The notes under the pieces were generated by a model. It was not told where the DNA came from. It searched no databases and saw nothing but the letters and a program-made list of their open reading frames with translations. A stretch of DNA of 7,644 nucleotides from contig PMHU01000132.1 of the NCBI GenBank assembly GCA_003156795.1, forward strand, positions 2,473 through 10,116. Reading direction: 5' to 3'. Position 1 is the first letter of the stretch. The number at the start of each line of letters is the position of its first letter. The position numbers and the translations under genes are program-made. This document shows positions 1 through 5,274 of the stretch, in pieces. Source of the stretch: Acidimicrobiaceae bacterium. Its GTDB lineage: Bacteria; Actinomycetota; Acidimicrobiia; Acidimicrobiales; Palsa-688.

Positions 1-296
1 GCGCTCCATTCGGCGTACACGGCGTGGATGTCTGCGACCCGGATATTGAGGAAGCTGCTGACCCGGTCGGGGTCGCTTGGCGTCTCAAGGGTGACAGTGG
101 GCTTGTCGTCGGTGGGGCCTCCGCCGCCGTTGATGATGATGAAGTTGTTGGCGAGCGCGACATAGGTCGGCTCTGGGCCAAAGACCACCGTGCCCCCGAG
201 TACCTCCGTATAGAAGCGCCGGGAGCGCTCGACGTCATCGGAGACGATGAAGTGGCACACCACCATTCGCTCTACGAACTGCGCGGATTCGGCCAC
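1..296 (-). CDS. VOC (glyoxalase/bleomycin-resistance) family protein, 3' end outside window
   Basis: The first 98 codons of a leftward gene that continues past base 1. The protein opens with an alternating hydrophobic strand containing CHFIVSDD, followed by ERSRRFYTEVLGG. This is the typical first beta-alpha unit of a vicinal-oxygen-chelate domain, with the His as a possible metal ligand. A second half beginning FLNIRVADIHAVYAEW matches the start of the paired module. VOC proteins include dioxygenases, glyoxalases, epimerases and resistance proteins, so the substrate cannot be stated. The GTG at 296 is chosen because GGAGGT (306-301) lies four bases upstream. An in-frame ATG at 266 would remove the ten leading residues and lacks a comparable site. 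It is probably transcribed with, or just after, the LLM/crotonase operon. Family call is firm; function is open. Confidence 0.85.
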   Translation of the reverse strand, partial: MAESAQFVERMVVCHFIVSDDVERSRRFYTEVLGGTVVFGPEPTYVALANNFIIINGGGGPTDDKPTVTLETPSDPDRVSSFLNIRVADIHAVYAEWS

Positions 297-300
297 TAGC

Positions 301-306
301 ACCTCC
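301..306 (-). promoter_or_regulatory. Ribosome binding site of the VOC gene
   Basis: GGAGGT on the minus strand, four bases before the GTG at 296. It decides for this start over the internal ATG at 266. The spacing is on the short side. Confidence 0.6.
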
Positions 307-312
307 ACCCGA

Positions 313-339
313 GGGGCTCATGCCCCGCCTGCGGCGGGG
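313..339 (-). promoter_or_regulatory. Two mutually exclusive GC-rich hairpins in the leader of the VOC gene
   Basis: Read on the minus strand, CCCCGCC-GCA-GGCGGGG (339-323) forms a perfect 7-bp stem with a three-base loop. The GGGGC at 326-322 can instead pair with GCCCC at 317-313 around ATGA. The two stems share GGGG at 326-323, so only one can form at a time. The second ends seven bases before the GGAGGT of the VOC gene. There is no U-tract, so this is not a classical terminator. It could be a transcription end for the operon to the right, or a leader structure affecting VOC expression. The pairing is seen directly; any role is inference. Confidence 0.4.
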
Positions 340-422
340 TCTGAAGGCCTCAGTCAACCACGTCGGCTCGTCGAGAAGGTCGGGAAATCGGGGACGGCTC
401 ACTTAGACGGCGGTTGTGACGG

Positions 423-626
423 TCACGTGGCGTTCAAGATCGGCCGCTCAGCCGAGGAGCTCGCTCTCGTACGGAACATTCTCCGTGACTCCTCGTCGGG
501 GACGGCGTAGAAGTGCAGCTCCCACATCGAGGCTTCCTTCTTCGGACGGGCATGGTCGGCGACCAAGGCGCGGGCCTCGGCCCTGAAGGCGGCCTGCTCC
601 TCTGGCTCGACGACCAGGTGGCTCAC
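423..626 (-). pseudogene. Acyl-CoA dehydrogenase, N-terminal stump only
   Basis: Starts with GTG at 626 in a GTGA overlap with the stop of the crotonase gene. It reads 67 codons and stops at 423. Residues 1 to about 55 look like the N-terminal helix region of an actinobacterial acyl-CoA dehydrogenase: PEEQAAFRAEARALVADHA followed by PKKE, MWELHFY and PDEESRRMFRTRA. In complete relatives this part is followed by roughly 330 more residues (FAD and acyl-CoA binding, catalytic Glu). Here the likeness ends near base 465, the frame runs into TGA, and no other frame down to base 297 resumes it. No dehydrogenase activity is possible. The intact start and overlap indicate that it was once the third gene of the LLM-crotonase operon. 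Family call rests on pattern recognition of a short N terminus. Confidence 0.72.
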
Positions 627-1414
627 GGCTTCTCTTTGACGGTTTTTTTGACGGTCGCAAGGGCGTTCTGCCTGAATCGCGCTGCGGTGTCGGTATGACT
701 GGCGAGAGCCTGCAGCTCGCTGCCGGCGCGGATGGCGGCGCGTGCTCCCCATACATCGAAGGCGCGGTGGACGGACCGTTTGTTTATCTGCTGAAGATCG
801 CTGGGCACCCCGGCGATACGCACGGCGATGGCGAGGACCTCGTCCTGCAGACTGTCGCTCGGGAATGAGCGGTTGGCGAAGCCGATGCGTGCGGCCTCTT
901 CGCCGGTGATGGCGTCACCGGTGAGCATGAGCTCCATGGCCCGGCGAAGGCCGAGCAGGACCGTGTGGTATTGCCAGTCCGGTGGGCTGGCCACCCGCAC
1001 GACCGGGTAGCTGATCGTGGCTTCGTCGGCAACGTAGACGAGGTCGCACGCAGACGCCAGCTCAGTGGCCCCGGCGATGGCGTAGCCGTGGATCTGAGCG
1101 ATCACCGGCTTGGCCAGGTCCCAGACGCTGAACCACGTGTCGTTGGCCTGGCGAGCCCATTGGCCGTCGCCGGGGGCCGAGTAGAACGGCGAGCCTTCCA
1201 TCAGGTTCGACCCGAGGTCGTAGCCCGAGGAGAAGCAGGGTCCGGCGCCCCGGACGATCGTGACCCGCACGTCGGGGTCGTGGTCATGGGCGCGCAGCGT
1301 GTCGAGCAGGGCGACGCGCAGCGGCGTGGAGATGGCGTTTCGCTTCTCAGGCCGGTTGAGCGTGACCCGCCGGACGTGCTCGGCCGGGGTGTCGACCAGG
1401 ATCAGGCCGCTCAT
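623..1414 (-). CDS. Enoyl-CoA hydratase/isomerase (crotonase) family protein
   Basis: 263 residues, normal crotonase length. NRPEKRNAIS (20-29) is the usual early motif. GAGPCFSSGYDL (56-67) supplies one half of the oxyanion hole, and QIHGYAIAGATELASACDLV (107-126) the other half, with a glutamate at residue 118 where hydratases have their first catalytic Glu. Twenty residues on, where hydratases carry the second catalytic Glu, this protein reads YPVV with Val138. It may therefore act as an isomerase, hydrolase or other crotonase-type enzyme on a CoA thioester and not as a classical hydratase. The ATG at 1414 overlaps the LLM stop in ATGA, with AGGTGGG just upstream, so translation is probably coupled. 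Downstream, its TGA overlaps the GTG of the dehydrogenase stump. Fold assignment is secure; the reaction is not. Confidence 0.92.
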   Translation of the reverse strand: MSGLILVDTPAEHVRRVTLNRPEKRNAISTPLRVALLDTLRAHDHDPDVRVTIVRGAGPCFSSGYDLGSNLMEGSPFYSAPGDGQWARQANDTWFSVWDLAKPVIAQIHGYAIAGATELASACDLVYVADEATISYPVVRVASPPDWQYHTVLLGLRRAMELMLTGDAITGEEAARIGFANRSFPSDSLQDEVLAIAVRIAGVPSDLQQINKRSVHRAFDVWGARAAIRAGSELQALASHTDTAARFRQNALATVKKTVKEKP

Positions 1415-2439
1415 CCCACCTGCTCCCGGGTGCCGGCCAGGTCGGCCATGAGATTCAGTGCCTCGGGTTGGTCGGCGGAGACGATTATACCCGTGACCCC
1501 CGGCGGTGCGATGCCCGCCTCCCACCGACGCCGGATTCGGCTAACCGGTCCGACCAGAGCGGTCTGCTCGAGGTACTCATCGGGCACGGCGGCCTCGGCG
1601 TCTGCCTTCCGCCCGGCGCGCCACAGCTCACCGATGCGGTCGGCCGCCTCGGGGAAGCCCCGCCGGGCCATGGCATCGCGGTGGTAGTTGTGGCTCTCGC
1701 TGCCCATGCCGCCCACATACATGGCGGTCAGTGGCCGCATGGCATCGAGGACGGACTTCACGTCGTCGGTGATCGTGACGGTGGCGCCACTGAACACTTC
1801 GAAGTCCGCCTTTGAGCGAAGCGACTGGGGAACTCCCTCTCGGCCCACTCCCATCGGTAAGAAGCCATCACAGATCTCGCCAGCCAGGGCCGTGTTCTTG
1901 GGTCCACCAGCGGCGAGCCAGATCGGGATCGGCGCCACCGGGTGCATGATCGACTTCAGAGCCTTGCCCTGCCCGAGCGCGCCCGGCCCGGTGTAGGGGA
2001 GCTGGATCTCGGGTCCGTCGTGGGCCACCGGCTCCTTACGTTCGAGCACTTTGCGCAGGATGGTCACGTAGTCCCGCAGGCGTTGGTGGGGCTTGCCCCA
2101 CGGCTGGCCATACCAGCCCTCCACGATCTGCGGTCCGGACACCCCGATACCAACGATCAACCGGTTGCCGCCGGCGAGGGCATCGATGGTCATGGCCTGC
2201 ATGGCGAGGGTGGCGGGTGGCCGGGCGGCCATCTGCACCACCGCCGTGCCGAGTTTGATTCGGTCAGTCAACGCGGCGAGGTAGGCCAGCGGGGATAGGG
2301 CATCGGAGCCGTAGGCCTCGGCGGTCCACACCGAGTGGTAGCCGAGGGACTCCGCGTGTCGGACGGTCTCGACGGGCACCTGCAGCTGGGCGGCTCGATA
2401 CATATTCAAACGAAGAGCGAGCTTGACGGTCATGGACAT
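1411..2439 (-). CDS. LLM class F420-dependent oxidoreductase, Rv3520c-like family
   Basis: 342 residues from the ATG at 2439, or 340 from the ATG at 2433. A luciferase-like TIM barrel that in this family uses coenzyme F420 for hydride transfer; the substrate is unknown. Family marks include SLGYHSVWTAEAYGSDALSP (31-50), IKLGTAVVQM (61-70), LAGGNRLIVGIGVSGPQIVE (88-107) followed by GWYGQPWGKP, LPYTGPGALGQGKALKSI and IPIWLAAGGPKN (171-182). The reading frame stays open to about 2919, but that stretch lies opposite the MarR gene and has no family likeness. No Shine-Dalgarno precedes either ATG. GATAAT at 2448-2443 would place a transcript start near 2436, compatible with a leaderless message from 2433. 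It is first gene of an operon with the crotonase and the former dehydrogenase, and probably under the divergent MarR. Confidence 0.93.
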   Translation of the reverse strand: MSMTVKLALRLNMYRAAQLQVPVETVRHAESLGYHSVWTAEAYGSDALSPLAYLAALTDRIKLGTAVVQMAARPPATLAMQAMTIDALAGGNRLIVGIGVSGPQIVEGWYGQPWGKPHQRLRDYVTILRKVLERKEPVAHDGPEIQLPYTGPGALGQGKALKSIMHPVAPIPIWLAAGGPKNTALAGEICDGFLPMGVGREGVPQSLRSKADFEVFSGATVTITDDVKSVLDAMRPLTAMYVGGMGSESHNYHRDAMARRGFPEAADRIGELWRAGRKADAEAAVPDEYLEQTALVGPVSRIRRRWEAGIAPPGVTGIIVSADQPEALNLMADLAGTREQVG

Positions 2440-2959
2440 ATTATTATCAAAGTTAACGAAGCGAGGAAGGCCAGCCCTGACCACAAACCAAGATCCGACG
2501 TTGCAGCGAATAGAGCTGGCGCTGTTGCGGATCATGCGGTCCACGACGACGAGACGAGCGCACCGCCGCTGGACCCGGGAGGCCGGTCTCGACATCGCCC
2601 ACGTCCAGTCTCGGATACTGAACGAGGTATGCGCCCACGGGCCGTTGCGATCCGCCGACGTGGCTCGGGCCCTCGACGTCGAGCCCCCCCTCGTCAGCCG
2701 GGAGGTCAAACGGCTCGAAGAGCACGGCCTGATCTCGCGTGCCGCCGACGGCGACGACCGACGGGCCCACCTCGTGCAAGCCACCGCCGCCGGCCGGCGA
2801 ACGCACGCCAAGTACCGGGCGACACTCGACAAGAACATCGACGCCGCAGTGCGGAAATGGACCCGACGCGACCTCGAGCAGCTCGCGGTGCTTCTAGAAC
2901 GCTTCGCCACAGACGTCACTATGTCGACCGCTGAACAACCAGGGGGAAAGACGTGTTAG
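2432..2959 (+). CDS. MarR family winged-helix transcriptional regulator
   Basis: 175 residues from the ATG at 2432. The helix-turn-helix and wing are clear: LDIAHVQSRILNEVCAHGPL, then SADVARALDVEPPLVSREVK (74-93), RLEEHGLISRAADGDDRRAH and a C-terminal dimerisation helix pair ending LERFATDV. MarR proteins are dimers that usually repress their own and adjacent divergent genes and release DNA on binding a small ligand. It faces the LLM operon head-to-head and overlaps the carboxyltransferase remnant downstream by seven bases, so both were its likely targets. The start is uncertain. ATG 2432 overlaps the LLM start codons and lacks an SD. The family likeness begins near DPTLQRIELA, which would also fit a rare CTG at 2477 (preceded by GAGGAAGG, six-base gap, 160 residues) or TTG at 2501. 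Confidence 0.9.
   Translation: MDILLSKLTKRGRPALTTNQDPTLQRIELALLRIMRSTTTRRAHRRWTREAGLDIAHVQSRILNEVCAHGPLRSADVARALDVEPPLVSREVKRLEEHGLISRAADGDDRRAHLVQATAAGRRTHAKYRATLDKNIDAAVRKWTRRDLEQLAVLLERFATDVTMSTAEQPGGKTC
2444..2456. promoter_or_regulatory. Possible MarR operator / LLM promoter region
   Basis: The only strongly AT-rich patch near this divergent pair. TTATC-AAA-GTTAA is an imperfect palindrome (four of five half-site positions match), a size fitting MarR dimers. On the minus strand it overlaps GATAAT (2448-2443), a plausible -10 for the LLM gene, without a convincing -35. If the ATG at 2432 is truly the regulator start, this site would lie inside its coding region. Inference only. Confidence 0.35.
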
Positions 2960-3210
2960 ACGACCTGCACGGGTGGGGTCCGGCGCTGGAGGAGATCGAG
3001 CACCGGAAGCAACAGACCTAGTGGATGGGCGGCTCAGCTCGGCTCGTCCGCCAGCGCGAGCGCGGCCGGAGCAACGCCCGGGAGGCCTGCGGTGCAGACC
3101 TCGGGGGTCGTACACAACGTCGGCAGCGACGACGACGCCGCCATCGTCCTCGCCCGTCGCTATCTGAGCCACTTCCCCTGAACGCTTGGGAGCACCACTA
3201 CCAAGCCCGC
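2953..3210 (+). pseudogene. Acyl-CoA carboxylase carboxyltransferase (beta) subunit, decayed remnant
   Basis: GTG at 2953, preceded by AGGGGG with a six-base gap and overlapping the MarR stop. The start reads LDDLHGWGPALEEIEHRKQQ, typical of biotin-dependent carboxyltransferase beta subunits. TAG follows at 3019-3021. After it the same frame continues MGGSARLVRQRERGRSNARE (3025-3084), the expected next segment. The likeness then jumps to another frame (from about 3080) reading PAVQTSGVVHNVGSDDDAAI and then ARRYLSHFP, which in complete enzymes lies some 190-200 residues further on. One more frame change at 3178 gives LNAWE, the expected continuation. So the gene has a stop, a large internal deletion, a frameshift and no C-terminal half. 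It cannot make an enzyme. It was evidently the second gene of the MarR transcript. Confidence 0.78.
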
Positions 3211-3246
3211 GCCAGGGCCTCCGCCCCGCAGGTCCGCGCGCTCTGG

Positions 3247-3252
3247 GACAAT
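3247..3252 (+). promoter_or_regulatory. Possible -10 element for a leaderless S4 gene transcript
   Basis: GACAAT seven bases before the GTG at 3260, the spacing seen for leaderless actinobacterial messages. There is no Shine-Dalgarno before this GTG, which fits. The first base departs from TANNNT and no -35 is evident, so this is weak. Confidence 0.3.
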
Positions 3253-3259
3253 CGGTGAC

Positions 3260-3619
3260 GTGGAGAGCACCCGAGTGGACCGCTGGTTATGGTCGGTGCG
3301 CGTGTTTAAGACCCGCGGCGCGGCTAGCGAGGCCTGCCGCTCCGGCCATGTTGCAGTGGGCCGGACCGTCGCCAAGGCGTCTACGCACGTGCGCGTCGGC
3401 GACGTCATCACCATTCGGGCTGATGGCCGTGACCGGGTGCTTCAGGTCGCCCGCGTGATCACCACCAGGGTGGGCGCCCCAATCGCGGCAGAGTGTCTCA
3501 TCGACCACAGCCCTCCTCCACCCAAGGATGCGGAAACGCCGGGAATCGTCCGGGACCGAGCCGCGGGCCGGCCGACCAAGAGAGACCGTCGGCTTATCGA
3601 CCGCCTTCGACAGCGCTGA
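3260..3619 (+). CDS. S4-domain RNA-binding protein, Hsp15 (HslR)-like
   Basis: 119 residues. The S4 fold is visible from the start: RVDRWLWSVRVFKTRGAASE (5-24), CRSGHVAVGRTVAKASTHVR (26-45), VGDVITIRADGRDRVLQVAR (46-65) and RVGAPIAAECLIDHSPPPP (70-88). A basic tail with GRPTKRDRRLIDRLRQR follows, a form common in actinobacteria. Hsp15 of E. coli binds free 50S subunits carrying stalled nascent chains; actinobacterial relatives are less studied, and a ribosome-related role is inferred from family. GTG at 3260 is the start directly before the conserved RVDRWLW. The gene is complete and follows the carboxyltransferase wreck without sharing its function. It faces the LLM remnant tail to tail. Confidence 0.9.
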   Translation: MESTRVDRWLWSVRVFKTRGAASEACRSGHVAVGRTVAKASTHVRVGDVITIRADGRDRVLQVARVITTRVGAPIAAECLIDHSPPPPKDAETPGIVRDRAAGRPTKRDRRLIDRLRQR

Positions 3620-3761
3620 TCAATCGCTGCCGTCCTTCGGATAACACACGATGACCGGGAGCAGGGGTTGCTATGTGGGCGGGCTCTCGTCCGACACCTG
3701 GCTTGCCCGACGGTCGGCCGAGAGTAGGCAAAGTGCTGATTCCGGCCGAGTGCGCCTGAGG
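3620..3761. other. Convergent spacer between the S4 gene and the LLM remnant
   Basis: 142 bases without a gene I can support on either strand. CCGACGGTCGG at 3707-3717 is palindromic but has only a one-base centre, and there is no T-run to make a convincing terminator. Confidence 0.5.
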
Positions 3762-4040
3762 TCATTCGCCCAGAAATGCCGCGGCGAAGTCGTCGAGCTC
3801 GCTCGGGATGTCCGGGCCCATGGGCGCGTAGGCCACTTCGGTGATCCCTTGCGAGGCGGCGAGTTCTCGATGCTCACGTATTGCGGCCGCCGAGCCCGTC
3901 CAACCAATTGTGAGAATGTCGGCGCCAGCTGCCTCGACGAGCGGACGATCAAGTTCAGTGACTTCGCAGAGATGGCCAGCGTGAGCGAAGTGACGCCTGT
4001 CTGCTGGCCACTTGCGTTCCAGCGCACCGGCGCTGGTCAT
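3762..4040 (-). pseudogene. C-terminal remnant of a second LLM (luciferase-like) oxidoreductase
   Basis: An open stretch of 92 codons from an ATG at 4040 to TGA at 3764-3762. It reads ALERKWPADRRHFAHAGHLC, then LDRPLVEAAGADI, GWTGSAAAIREHRE and finally GITEVAYAPMGPDIPSELDD with FAAAF. The last segment is the usual ending of bacterial luciferase-like F420 or flavin oxidoreductases (beta strand, then PxGPDIPxEL and a helix). Complete members have about 300 residues, so the barrel core with the cofactor site is missing, and none of the minus-strand frames from 4041 to 4190 supplies it. The sequence clearly differs from the end of the intact LLM gene at 1411, so it is not a local duplicate. An independent small protein is possible but less likely than a 5'-truncated gene. 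Confidence 0.65.
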
Positions 4041-4152
4041 CACTCGACGCCATCGCGACAACAAAGGCCGACTGGTCAGTGAAGGAATCCACGTGCACCC
4101 AGCGGACCGTTTCGAGATCACAGCAACCCTTTAGTCGGATCTCATGCCGCCA

Positions 4153-4187
4153 CAGACGCTCATCGCGCCGCAACCAGTCGGCGTCTG
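4153..4187 (+). promoter_or_regulatory. Inverted repeat upstream of the SDR gene
   Basis: CAGACGC (4153-4159) and GCGTCTG (4181-4187) are perfect 7-bp inverted arms with 21 bases between. The right arm ends seven bases before the AAAGGA ribosome binding site of the SDR. It could be an operator with widely spaced half-sites or a leader hairpin. A 7-bp pair can arise by chance. Confidence 0.3.
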
Positions 4188-4205
4188 ACCATGAAAGGAA
4201 CCACG

Positions 4206-4985
4206 GTGAACGTAGCCGTCATCACCGGCGCAAGCAGCGGTATGGGCCGCACCTGCGTCGAGCAGGTCAGGTCTATCGCCGACATCGTCGTCGCCGTCGA
4301 TCTCCGCCAACCGGCGATCGACGGCACCGTCAGCCTGGCCTGCGATGTTGCCGATCGCGACGCCGTAAGCGCGGTCACCGACCGCGTCCGCAACATCGGC
4401 ACATTCCGCGCCCTCATCCACGCCGCAGGCATCTCGCCGACCATGGGCGACGCTCGCCGCGTCTTCGAAGTCGACCTGCTCGGAACGCAGCACATCCTCG
4501 ATGCGTTCGAAGATCTGGTCGTCGAAGGATCCGCGGCCGTGTGCTTCTCGTCGTCCGCGGCCTACACCTTGGCGCCGTTCGTGACGCCCGAGATCGAGTC
4601 TCTGCTCCTCGATCCGCTCGCCCTCGACTTCCTCGAGCGCGCCATCGAAGCCAGCGCCGACGACAGCCGCTTCGCCTATGCGATCGCCAAGGTCGGCGTG
4701 ATTCGCGCCGCGGCACGGGCGGCCGTCCGGTGGGGCGGCCACGGCGGCCGGGTGACTTCTCTCGCGCCCGGTCTCATCGACACCCCGATGGGCCGCCTGG
4801 AACTCCAGCACCAACCGGAGATGGCGGCCATGCTCGAGCAAACCCCACTCGGCCGCCTCGGCCGGCCGGAGGAGGTGGCAGCGGTGGCCGCTTTCCTCGT
4901 TTCCGACGCTGCGTCGTTTGTCAGCGGCATCGACGTATTGGTCGACGGTGGCCAAGTCGAAGGGTCGAAGCTGGCGGGCGGATGA
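4206..4985 (+). CDS. Short-chain dehydrogenase/reductase (classical SDR)
   Basis: 259 residues. The cofactor motif TGASSGMG is at residues 7-14, and Asp32 ends the second beta strand, which favours NAD(H) over NADP(H). CDVAD (46-50) is the adenine-pocket strand, and HAAG (72-75) takes the place of the usual NAG. The catalytic Ser lies in SSS (115-117), with Tyr158 and Lys162 in YAIAK. PGLIDTPM (188-195) and the C-terminal VDGG are standard. A longer segment between Ser and Tyr (121-157, rich in Leu, Asp and Glu) recalls 3-alpha-hydroxysteroid dehydrogenase/carbonyl-reductase-like SDRs, but the substrate is unknown. The helix position normally holding catalytic Asn reads VDLLG, with Asp90. GTG at 4206 is preferred over ATG at 4191 because AAAGGA (4194-4199) is six bases upstream of it and would lie inside the longer form. 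It is monocistronic. Confidence 0.93.
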   Translation: MNVAVITGASSGMGRTCVEQVRSIADIVVAVDLRQPAIDGTVSLACDVADRDAVSAVTDRVRNIGTFRALIHAAGISPTMGDARRVFEVDLLGTQHILDAFEDLVVEGSAAVCFSSSAAYTLAPFVTPEIESLLLDPLALDFLERAIEASADDSRFAYAIAKVGVIRAAARAAVRWGGHGGRVTSLAPGLIDTPMGRLELQHQPEMAAMLEQTPLGRLGRPEEVAAVAAFLVSDAASFVSGIDVLVDGGQVEGSKLAGG

Positions 4986-5274
4986 CACGCGCCGAGAACT
5001 GGCAGCTGTCTCACTGCTCGATGACCGCGCCGCGTTGACCCGATCCCTACTCGGCAGCGCCGAAGACCAGCCAGGCGACGGAACCGGGCAGTTTCCACCT
5101 CCGGCGGGTGCCCATATAGCCCAGGTTGGAAACCGAATGATGCGAATGCGCGCCCGCGGAAACGGAGGCCTGGGACCCATCGCACCACCTCAACCGTTCG
5201 CCCCCGAATAGACCCGTACCGTCAAGCCCACGACCCGAGCCGCTCCAGATGCGGATCTTCATGGTAGTGGCCTT
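4986..5274. other. Convergent spacer between SDR and MDMPI-family genes
   Basis: About 290 bases. I see no clear terminator, repeat or RNA gene. The only candidate is a 71-codon minus-strand ORF (5262-5047), listed separately. Other open frames here are extensions over the SDR gene on the opposite strand and show no recognisable protein. Confidence 0.5.
5047..5262 (-). CDS. Doubtful small ORF behind the MDMPI-family gene
   Basis: 71 codons from an ATG at 5262, twelve bases after the TAA of the gene before it, with AAAGG nine bases upstream and overlapping that stop. The protein starts MKIRIWSGSGRG, is rich in Gly, Ser and Arg, and ends in a short hydrophobic stretch (SVAWLVFGAAE). I recognise no family. 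The position suggests a last gene of the TetR operon. The composition suggests either a decayed gene or non-coding sequence. Recorded because nothing else explains the region. Confidence 0.22.
   Translation of the reverse strand: MKIRIWSGSGRGLDGTGLFGGERLRWCDGSQASVSAGAHSHHSVSNLGYMGTRRRWKLPGSVAWLVFGAAE

Noticed and set aside
352..357. TTGACT on the minus strand as a -35 for the VOC gene.
   Set aside because: At 16-18 bases downstream only GC-rich sequence occurs; no -10.
965..1815. Open frames on the plus strand across the LLM/crotonase genes.
   Set aside because: Typical high-GC antisense frames; no recognisable protein and no ribosome binding site.
2440..2919. The LLM frame stays open 160 codons upstream, giving a 502-residue protein.
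   Set aside because: The extension is Arg/Ser-rich, lies opposite the MarR gene with its clear wHTH motif, and the family starts at MTVKLALRL.
3707..3717. Palindrome CCGACGGTCGG as a terminator between convergent genes.
   Set aside because: A one-base loop cannot fold and no T-run follows.
3442..3765. A minus-strand ATG in ATGA overlap with the LLM remnant stop, 107 codons.
   Set aside because: It runs antisense into the S4 gene and its product (RCRTRARPHS and similar) has no family features. The overlap alone is not enough.
4079..5180. Long open frames opposite or out of phase with the SDR (319 codons + and 349 codons -).
   Set aside because: Arg-rich or low-complexity composition without motifs. 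The SDR frame explains the codon bias of this stretch.
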